Shown: positions 1-5,298, counted from the first letter of the stretch. The stretch is DNA of 5,359 nt from Chloroflexota bacterium (GCA_013695505.1 JACDAH010000508.1:1-5359), one strand, 5' to 3'. Numbers and translations are program-made. Notes: generated from the letters alone by a model not told the origin.

Positions 1-117
1 GCCGTGCTCGGCTCGGAGGCGCCGCCGCCGCGGGCCGCGACCCGCGTGATCCGCGAAACCGCCGACGTCGCCGCGCAGCAGGTCGTCGAATTCCTTGCCG
101 AGCGGAGGATCATCTGA
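1..117 (+). CDS. etfB: Electron transfer flavoprotein beta subunit, C-terminal end (partial)
   Basis: The frame is open from the first base and stops with TGA at 115-117, giving 38 residues that end in ADVAAQQVVEFLAERRII. A helical tail with this kind of ending (VEFL..., then Ile-Ile) is usual for EtfB, the subunit that holds AMP and recognises the partner dehydrogenases. The stop overlaps the ATG of the next gene (TGATG), which is clearly etfA, and etfB-etfA is the standard gene order. The call rests mainly on this neighbour, because the tail alone is not diagnostic and the nucleotide-binding core lies outside the window. Confidence 0.8.
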   Translation, partial: AVLGSEAPPPRAATRVIRETADVAAQQVVEFLAERRII

Positions 118-1100
118 TGGCCGCCGCGTCGCAGATCTGGGTCCACGGCGAGCTCGCGCCGGACGGCAGCCTGGCGAAGATCAGCACCGAGGTCGCCACG
201 CTGGCACGGACCCTGGGAGAGGCGTCGGGGGCAGATGTCGTCGGGGTGGTGATCGCCGCCGACCCGACGAACGCCGCGGAGGAGCTGGCCCGGTTCGTGC
301 CGAAGGTCCTCGCGGTGACGGAGCCGGCCACCGCCGACCACGCGGCCGGGACGATCGTCGGGCAGCGCCTGGCTTCGATCGTCGAGCGAGAGAAGCCCGG
401 TTATCTATTCGCCGGAGCCGGTCCCGAGGGTCGCGATCTCGCAGGAGTGGTCTCTGCGCTCGCCGGCTGGGGCGTCCTCGTCAACGCGGTCGGGGTCACC
501 TGGGACGGCGGCCCGGTCGTGACGATGAGCGTCTTCGGCGGCAAGCTGACGACGACGAGCCGCCTCACCACAGCGCACGGGATCGTGACGGTCCGGCCGA
601 ACGCGATCGCGGCCGAGCCGGCTGCGGCAGCGGGCACGGTCGAGCCGACGACGGTCGATGGCGAGCTCAGCCTGCCGTCGGTCCGGGTCGTGGATCGGGT
701 CGAGGCGGCCGGCGCTGCCGCGCCGATCGAGGAAGCCCGGATCATCGTTGCCGGCGGTCGCGGCATCGGCGGGCCCGACGGCTTCAAGGTCGTCGAGGAG
801 CTCGCCGCAGCGCTCGGAGGCGCAGTCGGGGCGACCCGGGCAGCGGTCGACTCGGGCTGGATCCCGTACGCCCAGCAGATCGGCCAGACCGGCAAGATCG
901 TCAAGCCGGCGCTGTATCTCGCGCTCGGCATTTCGGGCGCGATCCAGCACAAGGTCGGCATGCAGACCGCTGGCACGATCGTCGCCGTCAACCGGGACCC
1001 GGACGCGCCGATCGCGGAGTTCGCAGACGTCGTGGTCATCGGGGATCTTTTCGAGATCGCACCCGCCCTCCTCGCCGCGCTCCGCGCCCGGGCCGGCTGA
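117..1100 (+). CDS. etfA: Electron transfer flavoprotein alpha subunit, FAD-binding
   Basis: EtfA binds FAD and, with EtfB, accepts electrons from cytoplasmic dehydrogenases (for example acyl-CoA dehydrogenases), passing them to the quinone pool or another acceptor. The protein has 327 residues, normal for the family. Residues 1 to about 190 form the N-terminal ETF domain. Residues about 205-325 form the FAD domain, with GATRAAVDSGW (238-248), QIGQTGK (254-260), GISGAIQH (271-278) and AVNRDPDAPI (290-299), all hallmarks of the FAD site. The ATG at 117 is chosen because it overlaps the etfB stop and has GGAGG at 104-108, 8 nt upstream. The two subunits are therefore probably translationally coupled. 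No fused ferredoxin domain or truncation is visible. Whether this ETF bifurcates electrons cannot be judged without the rest of EtfB and its partner genes. Confidence 0.96.
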   Translation: MAAASQIWVHGELAPDGSLAKISTEVATLARTLGEASGADVVGVVIAADPTNAAEELARFVPKVLAVTEPATADHAAGTIVGQRLASIVEREKPGYLFAGAGPEGRDLAGVVSALAGWGVLVNAVGVTWDGGPVVTMSVFGGKLTTTSRLTTAHGIVTVRPNAIAAEPAAAAGTVEPTTVDGELSLPSVRVVDRVEAAGAAAPIEEARIIVAGGRGIGGPDGFKVVEELAAALGGAVGATRAAVDSGWIPYAQQIGQTGKIVKPALYLALGISGAIQHKVGMQTAGTIVAVNRDPDAPIAEFADVVVIGDLFEIAPALLAALRARAG

Positions 1101-1146
1101 GGCGGCGGGCGGCGAGCCGGGTCGACCGGGGCAAGGGACGCACACC

Positions 1147-1698
1147 ATGGAGCTGACGCTCGTCCTGCCGCTGCTCGCGTTCCTGATCCTGCTCGCCCTG
1201 TTCGTCCTCGTGCTCCGGCGAGCGGGCCGGTTCGTCGCGTCGACCCGCGACGTCGAACGGTTCCGGCGCCAGGTCGCCGACCTCGCAGTGCGGGTCGAGA
1301 CATCGCTGAGCGAGATCAGCGGAAGGATCGATGCGGTCCGACGCGGCCAACTCGGCGCGGACGAGATCGCCGACGACGTCAGCGCATCGCTCGATGCGGT
1401 CGGCCGCTACGCCGCCGAGACGCGGGGCTTCCACCCGCCGGCCGACGGCCGGGCGATCCGCGACGAGCTGCTCGCGGCTCTCGAGCGCGCGGCGCGGGCC
1501 CTCGAGATGGTCGAGCACGGCCGGGCGATCCAGGCGTCGGCGCGATCGGGCAGCCGCGAGATCGAGGCACAGACCGCGATCAAACGTGGCTACCTCAACG
1601 TGCTCCACGCTCGGGAGGCGATCGCCCAACAGGCCAGGCTCGCGGTCGACCTGTCCGCGACGGACGAGGCGAGCCGGTTCCAGCGGCGGAGCGTCTGA
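1147..1698 (+). CDS. Membrane-anchored helical protein of unknown function
   Basis: I do not recognise this 183-aa protein. Residues about 4-23 are an uninterrupted run of Leu, Ile, Val, Phe and Ala, a single membrane helix. It is followed by Arg-Arg (24-25) and further basic residues, which by the positive-inside rule puts the rest of the chain in the cytoplasm. Residues about 30-170 are rich in Ala, Glu, Arg and Leu with few Gly or Pro apart from a GFHPPADG linker at 94-101, so two helical, possibly coiled-coil, segments are likely. There are no cysteines and no catalytic motif I can name. The ATG at 1147 has a modest AAGGGA at 1133-1138. The same frame is open further upstream over etfA, but that part is only a shadow of etfA. 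It starts 46 bp after etfA, so it may be transcribed with etfBA. The hydrophobic N terminus fits an anchor better than a cleaved signal peptide. Confidence 0.75.
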   Translation: MELTLVLPLLAFLILLALFVLVLRRAGRFVASTRDVERFRRQVADLAVRVETSLSEISGRIDAVRRGQLGADEIADDVSASLDAVGRYAAETRGFHPPADGRAIRDELLAALERAARALEMVEHGRAIQASARSGSREIEAQTAIKRGYLNVLHAREAIAQQARLAVDLSATDEASRFQRRSV

Positions 1699-1712
1699 GC
1701 TCGGGGGAGGGA

Positions 1713-1733
1713 CCGGCGCCGGCGCAGGGCCGG
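1713..1733 (+). terminator. Weak GC-rich hairpin after the membrane-protein gene
   Basis: CCGGC at 1713-1717 can pair with GCCGG at 1729-1733 across an 11-nt loop, and the bases 1713-1722 are themselves a perfect 10-bp palindrome. It lies 15 bp after the stop codon, where a terminator would be expected. No T-tract follows, so it is at best a non-canonical terminator or simply GC-rich spacer. Confidence 0.2.
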
Positions 1734-1768
1734 GGTAAGCGTCCATCCGCCGTCGATCCCGCCGAAAC

Positions 1769-1967
1769 CCGCAACTTTCCGGTGCAGGTGAACAGGATCG
1801 GGCGAAACGGGCGGGCGGAGCGCGTCATTGACCCCGATGCCTTCCAGGCTGAGCGTGGCCGCGGGTCGGCGAGTCGCCGGGGAGGCACCCGAACCTGCCC
1901 GAATCCCTGCCAAGCGCGATCCTGTTCGCCGTAGGGGGAACCTGCGCACCCGGACTTGTTGGCGCGG
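1769..1967. other. Long imperfect inverted repeat; candidate structured RNA or small palindromic element
   Basis: GAACAGGATCG (1790-1800) is exactly complementary to CGATCCTGTTC (1917-1927). The pairing grows to 14 bp with 1787-1789 against 1928-1930. It continues outward with interruptions: GGT(1787-1789)/ACC(1940-1942) as an alternative, TGC(1783-1785)/GCA(1946-1948), TCCGG(1778-1782)/CCGGA(1950-1954), AAC(1773-1775)/GTT(1958-1960) and CCGC(1769-1772)/GCGG(1964-1967). Inside the arms are hairpin GCCT-TCC-AGGC (1839-1849), a hairpin CGGGT(1862-1866)/ACCCG(1887-1891) capped by CGGCG-AGT-CGCCG, and a possible stem CGGGC(1808-1812)/GCCCG(1897-1901). The overall shape would be a long bulged rod opening into a branched head. 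I do not recognise a named RNA family. It could be a small RNA, the leader of an upstream transcript, or a short mobile palindromic repeat. The strand is undetermined. Confidence 0.4.
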
Positions 1968-1992
1968 AACGCCGTCGATCTGGCCCTTTTGG

Positions 1993-2008
1993 ACCCGCTA
2001 TGTAGTGG
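1993..2008 (+). promoter_or_regulatory. NrdR box 1 (predicted operator)
   Basis: ACCCGCTATGTAGTGG matches 11 of 16 positions of the NrdR-box consensus as I remember it (acaCwAtATaTwGtgt), with the right half best kept. It lies just before and partly within the extended -10 element, where a bound repressor would block RNA polymerase. Its last bases, with the adjoining T, form GTAGTGGT (2002-2009), repeated exactly 31 bp downstream in box 2. Confidence 0.6.
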
Positions 2009-2014
2009 TATGAT
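2006..2014 (+). promoter_or_regulatory. Extended -10 promoter element for nrdR
   Basis: TGGTATGAT is an extended -10 (TG, one base, then TATGAT, one mismatch from TATAAT) and the most promoter-like stretch in the gap. A TTGGAC at 1989-1994 resembles a -35 but sits only 14 bp away, so the extended -10 probably carries the promoter. Transcription would begin near 2021, leaving a leader of about 39 nt. The two NrdR boxes bracket the element. Confidence 0.55.
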
Positions 2015-2023
2015 CGGCCGACA

Positions 2024-2039
2024 CCACAAGTGGTAGTGG
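2024..2039 (+). promoter_or_regulatory. NrdR box 2 (predicted operator)
   Basis: CCACAAGTGGTAGTGG matches 10 of 16 positions of the remembered NrdR-box consensus, with both outer parts (CACAA and TAGTG) well kept and a diverged centre. It starts 31 bp after box 1 and lies just past the predicted transcription start. Paired boxes about three helical turns apart are the usual target of NrdR oligomers. An overlapping perfect arm pair ACCAC-AA-GTGGT (2023-2034) is an alternative reading of part of the site. Confidence 0.6.
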
Positions 2040-2059
2040 TGCGACCAGCTGGAGCCGGG

Positions 2060-2605
2060 ATGCGTTGTGCACATTGCGGTGAGCGCGAGACACGGGTCGT
2101 GGACTCTCGCGACCTCGACGACTCGGCCACCATCCGGCGCCGACGCGAGTGCTCGGCGTGCGCAACCCGGTTCACGACCTACGAGCGGGTCGAGGCCGCC
2201 CGGCTGGTCATCGTCAAGCGCGACGGGGGCCGCCAGGAGTTCGATCGCGAGAAGCTCGCCTCGGGCCTGCGCAAGGCGCTGACCCGGCGTCCCGTCGCCG
2301 AAGATGCCGCCGAGAAAGCGGCCGACGAGATCGAGACCGAGCTCCGATCTCAAGGCACGACCGAGGTCGATTCGTCTCGCGTCGGGGCCCTCGCGATGGC
2401 CAAGCTGCGTGAGCTCGACCAGATCGCCTACATCCGATTCGCGAGCGTGTACCAGAGCTTCGACGACCTCGAGGCCCTCAAGCGCGAGGTCGACAGCCTC
2501 TACGCCGAACGCGGCGACGACAGCGTCGAAGCCGACCACCGGCCGACGGTCGGCAAGGCAGGCAAGAGCGGCAAGGCCGGCCGGGCCGGGAAGACCGGCC
2601 GATGA
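2060..2605 (+). CDS. nrdR: Transcriptional repressor NrdR
   Basis: NrdR represses ribonucleotide reductase genes by reading the ATP/dATP balance. The start is ATG 2060: it gives the usual MRC opening, has GGAG at 2051-2054, and leaves the operator outside the gene. A GTG at 2030 in the same frame would fall inside NrdR box 2. The 181-aa product has a zinc ribbon with Cys3, Cys6, Cys31 and Cys34, including VVDSRD (13-18) and the basic RRRRECSACATRFTTYERVE (26-45). An ATP-cone follows at about 49-139, with VKRDG (52-56), FDREKL (61-66), RPV (77-79) and LDQIAYIRFASVYQSFDDLE (119-138). Most family members have about 150-160 residues; here a Gly/Lys-rich tail (GKAGKSGKAGRAGKTGR, 165-181) is added. 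The stop overlaps the dcd start (ATGA), so the two genes are one operon. Confidence 0.95.
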   Translation: MRCAHCGERETRVVDSRDLDDSATIRRRRECSACATRFTTYERVEAARLVIVKRDGGRQEFDREKLASGLRKALTRRPVAEDAAEKAADEIETELRSQGTTEVDSSRVGALAMAKLRELDQIAYIRFASVYQSFDDLEALKREVDSLYAERGDDSVEADHRPTVGKAGKSGKAGRAGKTGR

Positions 2606-4236
2606 GCGTCCTGTCCGATCGCGACATCCGGGCCGCGCTCCAGGCGGGCGAGATTGCGATCCGCCCGTACGACCCCCAGGATCTCCAGCCGTCCTCGGTC
2701 GATCTTCACCTTGATCGCTCATTCCGCGTCTTCCGCAACAATCGCTACCCGTACATCGACGTCCGGGCGCCGCAGCCCGACCTGACCGAGATGCTGACGG
2801 TTGCCGACGACGAGGCGTTCGTCCTCCATCCGGGCGAATTCGTGCTCGGACAGACCCTCGAGTGGGTCGAGCTCCCGAATGACTTGGTTGCGAGGCTGGA
2901 GGGGAAGGCGCTGGCGCTCGACACGCCGGTCCCCACGCCCGATGGATGGCGCACCATGGGCGAGCTCGAGCCGGGCGACCGCGTCTTCGATGAGACCGGC
3001 GCGCCCACCATGATCGTTGCAGCAACGCCGCCGATGATCGGGCGACCGTGCCGCGAAGTCACCTTTTCGGACGGCACGCGCGTCACGGCGGATGCCGAGC
3101 ACCAGTGGGTGACGATCGACAAGAAGAGCCGGACTCGTGGCAGCTCCCAGGTCGAGATCCGCACTACAGATGAGATCGCTCGATCGGTTCGCGCCAACGG
3201 CGAATTCAACCATCATGTCCCGCTCGCCGGACCCGTCCAGTATCCGGATCAGGACGACCTCCCGATCGAGCCCTATACGTTCGGTGCCTGGCTCGGCGAT
3301 GGCACAACCACGGCCGCGGCGATCACCTGTTGCGACGACGAGATCCTCGAGCAGATCAGCGGCGAGGGCTACCCTGTCCGCCGACTGGAGTACGGCCCCC
3401 ACCTCTACAGCATTGGGGCAACCGGTCGGACGCGTGACACCGGGACCGGCCGCTACGCTCGGAACGGAACGCTGTCGAGCCGTCTGCGCGACCTTGGCGT
3501 GCGCGAGGGGAAGTTCGTACCCCGCATGTATCTTGAGGCCGGAATCGGCCAGCGGCTCGCGCTCCTTCAGGGCCTCATGGAAACCGACGGGTTCGTCGAC
3601 GAGAGTGCCGGCCGCTGTGAGTTCACGAGCATCAACGAGGGCTTGGCCGACGCCGTCGTGGAGCTGGCCGCGAGCCTCGGCTTCCGGCCGATCAAGACAG
3701 AGGGCCGAGCGACGCTGAACGGCGTGGACAAAGGGCCGAAGTACCGGGTGAAGTTCACCCCCGACCGGCCGGTCTTCCGACTCTCGCGGAAGCTCGCACG
3801 ACAGAAGGCCCCAGACGCCCGCTTCCACCGCTTCCGCGCGATTGACGTGGTCCGCGAGGTCCCGTCGGTCCCGGTGCGCTGCATCCAGGTAGCCTCCTCG
3901 CATGGCGTCTTTCTCGTGTCCCGATCCTTCATCCCGACACACAACAGCTCGCTCGGTCGCCTCGGGCTGCTGATCCACTCCACAGCGGGCTATGTCGATC
4001 CGGGCTGGAAGGGCAACCTGACGCTCGAGCTGTCGAACGTGGCGAACCTGCCGATCGCGCTCTATTACGAGATGAAGATCGGCCAGATCTCGTTCTTCAA
4101 GATGTCGAGCCCGGTCGATCGACCGTACGGCTCGCCTTCGCTCGGTTCGAAATACCAGGGCCAGTCCGAGCCGACCGCATCGGCCTTCCACCGCGACTTC
4201 GCCGGGGGCAAGCCGACGGAGGAGGTCCCGAAGTGA
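2602..4236 (+). CDS. dcd: dCTP deaminase interrupted by an in-frame intein
   Basis: Dcd deaminates dCTP to dUTP, and in bifunctional members goes on to dUMP, feeding dTTP synthesis. The frame encodes 544 residues: N-extein 1-102 (ends RLEGK), intein 103-448, C-extein 449-544. Joined, the exteins give 198 residues, a normal Dcd. Family motifs are QPSSVDLHLD (29-38), FVLHPGEFVLGQTLEWVELP (73-92), EGK/SSLGRLGLLIHSTAG (split by the intein), VDPGW (465-469), LTLELSNVANLPI (473-485), MKIGQISF (491-498) and GSKYQGQ (515-521). By analogy with E. coli Ser111, Arg115 and Glu138, the catalytic residues should be Ser449, Arg453 and Glu476. The exteins look closest to the M. tuberculosis type, which is bifunctional. 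The ATG overlaps the nrdR stop with only a weak upstream SD, so translation is probably coupled. One oddity is YYEM at 488-491, where many homologs have a Gly before the Met. The frame is intact, with no sign of decay. Confidence 0.96.
   Translation: MSVLSDRDIRAALQAGEIAIRPYDPQDLQPSSVDLHLDRSFRVFRNNRYPYIDVRAPQPDLTEMLTVADDEAFVLHPGEFVLGQTLEWVELPNDLVARLEGKALALDTPVPTPDGWRTMGELEPGDRVFDETGAPTMIVAATPPMIGRPCREVTFSDGTRVTADAEHQWVTIDKKSRTRGSSQVEIRTTDEIARSVRANGEFNHHVPLAGPVQYPDQDDLPIEPYTFGAWLGDGTTTAAAITCCDDEILEQISGEGYPVRRLEYGPHLYSIGATGRTRDTGTGRYARNGTLSSRLRDLGVREGKFVPRMYLEAGIGQRLALLQGLMETDGFVDESAGRCEFTSINEGLADAVVELAASLGFRPIKTEGRATLNGVDKGPKYRVKFTPDRPVFRLSRKLARQKAPDARFHRFRAIDVVREVPSVPVRCIQVASSHGVFLVSRSFIPTHNSSLGRLGLLIHSTAGYVDPGWKGNLTLELSNVANLPIALYYEMKIGQISFFKMSSPVDRPYGSPSLGSKYQGQSEPTASAFHRDFAGGKPTEEVPK
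2908..3945 (+). mobile_element. Class 3-type intein with LAGLIDADG endonuclease, in dcd
   Basis: This 346-residue intein would excise itself from the Dcd precursor and join the exteins between Lys102 and Ser449. Block A is ALALDTPVPTPDGW (precursor residues 103-116), starting with Ala, so the usual Cys1/Ser1 nucleophile is missing. Block B is GTRVTADAEHQW (158-169): the catalytic His is 167, the usual Thr three residues before it is Asp164, and Trp169 is two residues after it. Block F is VRCIQVASSHGVFLV (425-439) with Cys427. Block G is FIPTHN (443-448) followed by Ser449. Trp, Cys and Thr at these positions are the WCT signature of class 3 inteins, known mainly from phage and mycobacterial DnaB, in which the block F Cys attacks the N-terminal splice junction. 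The terminal Asn448 and the +1 Ser are both present, so splicing should be complete. No frameshift and no clear base-composition break from the exteins is seen, which suggests long residence or a donor of similar composition. Confidence 0.93.
3262..3741 (+). other. LAGLIDADG homing endonuclease domain within the intein
   Basis: The approximate domain is residues 221-380 of the precursor. Two dodecapeptide motifs are visible: FGAWLGDG (227-234) and LLQGLMETDGFVDE (321-334). They are about 95 residues apart, the normal spacing for a single-chain endonuclease with two motifs. The catalytic acids would be Asp233 and Asp329, both kept. Such enzymes cut the intein-free allele near the insertion site so that repair copies the intein in. 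The target here would be the dcd sequence spanning EGK-SSLGR. Intact motifs suggest that homing may still be possible, but activity cannot be read from sequence. The exact domain borders are my estimate. Confidence 0.85.
4218..4225 (+). promoter_or_regulatory. Strong ribosome binding site at the end of dcd
   Basis: GGAGGAGG lies 7 nt before the GTG at 4233, inside the last dcd codons. It is the best Shine-Dalgarno sequence in the window and supports the GTG start of the 62-aa gene that follows, whose own overlap with the dcd stop (GTGA) could otherwise be chance. Confidence 0.75.
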
Positions 4237-4421
4237 AGCCACCCCGCCCGATCCTCGTCATCGGCGTCCTGTTCGTGATCGCGGTCGTCAACCTCAGCCG
4301 GCCAGTGACCCGGTCCGGGGCGGAGCAGCTCGGCTACCTGATCGGTACCATCGGGTTCGCCGCTGTCCTCTCCGCAATCTACGTCTGGTGGTACCGCCGC
4401 CGGCAGCGACCGGACGCCTGA
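4233..4421 (+). CDS. Small two-helix membrane protein, unknown function
   Basis: The product has 62 residues, and I do not recognise a family. It has a short basic N terminus (MKPPRP), a first hydrophobic stretch at about 7-21, a polar turn (SRPVTRSGAEQ, 22-32), a second hydrophobic stretch at about 33-54 ending in VWWY, and a basic tail RRRQRP (55-60). By the positive-inside rule both ends face the cytoplasm, forming a helical hairpin. The GTG start overlaps the dcd TGA and has the strong GGAGGAGG noted just upstream, so it is probably a real, translationally coupled gene. It ends 7 bp before the next gene. There are no Cys or catalytic residues to suggest an enzyme, and no sign of a toxin or secretion motif beyond its small size. 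Confidence 0.7.
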   Translation: MKPPRPILVIGVLFVIAVVNLSRPVTRSGAEQLGYLIGTIGFAAVLSAIYVWWYRRRQRPDA

Positions 4422-4428
4422 CGCGACA

Positions 4429-5292
4429 ATGACGGGGCCGAACGAGGCCGTTGACTGGCGGTCTGACCTCGGCGGGGGGTTCACGGTCGGGCTCATTCAG
4501 GCCGGGACGTTCCGCTCCGACGCAGGCGCGCTGTTCGGACCGGTCCCGCGAATCCTCTGGGACCGCTGGGCCTCCGCCGAGCTCGACGCCGAGAACCGCC
4601 TCCTCCAGGCCTTGAACTGCCTCCTGATCGAGACGCCGGCCGGCCGGGTTCTCGTCGAGACCGGGATCGGCGTCCGCCTCGACGACAAGACCCGGGCGAT
4701 GCGCGGCTACGAGGGCCCGTGGATCGTACCGGCCCTCCGGAAGGCCGGCTTCGAGCCGGGCAGCGTCGACGTCGTCGCGCTGAGCCATCTCCACTTTGAC
4801 CATGCGGGCGGCCTCCTCGGCGTCGACGGCGGTCGAGCATTTCCACGCGCTTCGATCGTCGCCCAGCGCGCCGAGTGGGAGATCGCACTCGGCGACAACC
4901 CACGCCTCGTGGCTTCCTACGTCCAGCCCGAGCTCCGGCTCGTCCAGGACTGGGGCGCCGAGGGCTGGGCGGACGGCGAGCGCGAACTGGTGCCCGGTGT
5001 TTCCGTCGTCCGGACCGGCGGTCACTCGGCGGGCCACCAGGCGATCGTCGTCCGGGCACCGGGCGCGCCGCCGCTGGCCTTCTTCGGCGATCTGGCAATG
5101 CGGCCGTGGAGCGCGAACCCGCGCTGGGTGACCGCATTCGACGACTTCCCGCTTGATTCGGTGATCGTGAAGGACACGCTCTTCGGCGCCGCGGCCGACG
5201 AGGGCTGGACGATCGTGCTGTCGCACGAGAAGGATCGGCCGATCGGCCGGCTCGTCCGGGATCGGGATCGCTACAGGTACGACCCGGAGTAG
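4429..5292 (+). CDS. Metallo-beta-lactamase-fold hydrolase, YtnP/lactonase-like
   Basis: This 287-aa protein is a zinc-type metallohydrolase of the MBL fold, probably cytoplasmic because no signal peptide is seen. The metal-binding motif is HLHFDH (120-125), with further ligands His199 (in GGHSAGH, 197-203), Asp221 (FFGDLAM, 218-224) and His266 (VLSHEKD, 263-269), so the dinuclear site is complete. The N-terminal GLIQAGTFRSDAGALFGPVP (21-40) and the LVETGIG (75-81) strand resemble the YtnP and N-acyl-homoserine lactonase branch. The true substrate cannot be told, since this branch includes many enzymes on other esters and lactones. The ATG at 4429 lacks a clear SD but follows the previous stop by only 7 bp, so it probably depends on read-through from the nrdR-dcd operon. 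No truncation is apparent. Confidence 0.9.
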   Translation: MTGPNEAVDWRSDLGGGFTVGLIQAGTFRSDAGALFGPVPRILWDRWASAELDAENRLLQALNCLLIETPAGRVLVETGIGVRLDDKTRAMRGYEGPWIVPALRKAGFEPGSVDVVALSHLHFDHAGGLLGVDGGRAFPRASIVAQRAEWEIALGDNPRLVASYVQPELRLVQDWGAEGWADGERELVPGVSVVRTGGHSAGHQAIVVRAPGAPPLAFFGDLAMRPWSANPRWVTAFDDFPLDSVIVKDTLFGAAADEGWTIVLSHEKDRPIGRLVRDRDRYRYDPE

Positions 5293-5298
5293 GCGGAC

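Noticed and set aside
95..1156. 353-aa open frame on the plus strand overlapping etfA in another frame
   Set aside because: The translation is almost entirely Arg, Gly, Asp and Ala, a typical frame shadow of a high-GC gene; etfA in its own frame has all family motifs.
1847..1945. Resemblance to a TPP riboswitch (GGCTGAG, ACCCGAACCTG, CGTAGGGGGAAC in order)
   Set aside because: The 5' GGGGTGC strand and the TGATC...GG.TAAT.CC segment are missing, and the next gene is not a thiamine gene. The motifs are short and GC-rich enough to arise by chance.
1741..1967. Cobalamin riboswitch, considered because B12-dependent reductase genes often lie near nrdR
   Set aside because: I looked on both strands for the core with GGTG, the CCCGCNACTGT segment and the B12 box and found no acceptable match.
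1989..1994. TTGGAC as a -35 element
   Set aside because: The 14-bp spacing to the -10 is too short for a standard sigma-70-type promoter, so the extended -10 alone is preferred.
2030..2059. Upstream GTG start for nrdR adding ten residues
   Set aside because: It lies inside the predicted NrdR box 2 and lacks a suitable ribosome site, while ATG 2060 gives the family's standard MRC start with GGAG upstream.
1595..3025. 476-aa open frame on the minus strand across the gap, nrdR and the dcd start
   Set aside because: It overlaps well-identified genes and the promoter region, and the translation is low-complexity Arg/Pro/Ala with no motif.
2719..4242. 507-aa open frame on the minus strand across dcd
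   Set aside because: It is a mirror of the GC-rich codon pattern of dcd, and its translation (rich in Arg, Asp, His and Leu) shows no recognisable domain.
4065..5226. Minus-strand open frames across the small membrane gene and the hydrolase
   Set aside because: They are codon shadows, with no motifs or start signals comparable to those of the plus-strand genes.
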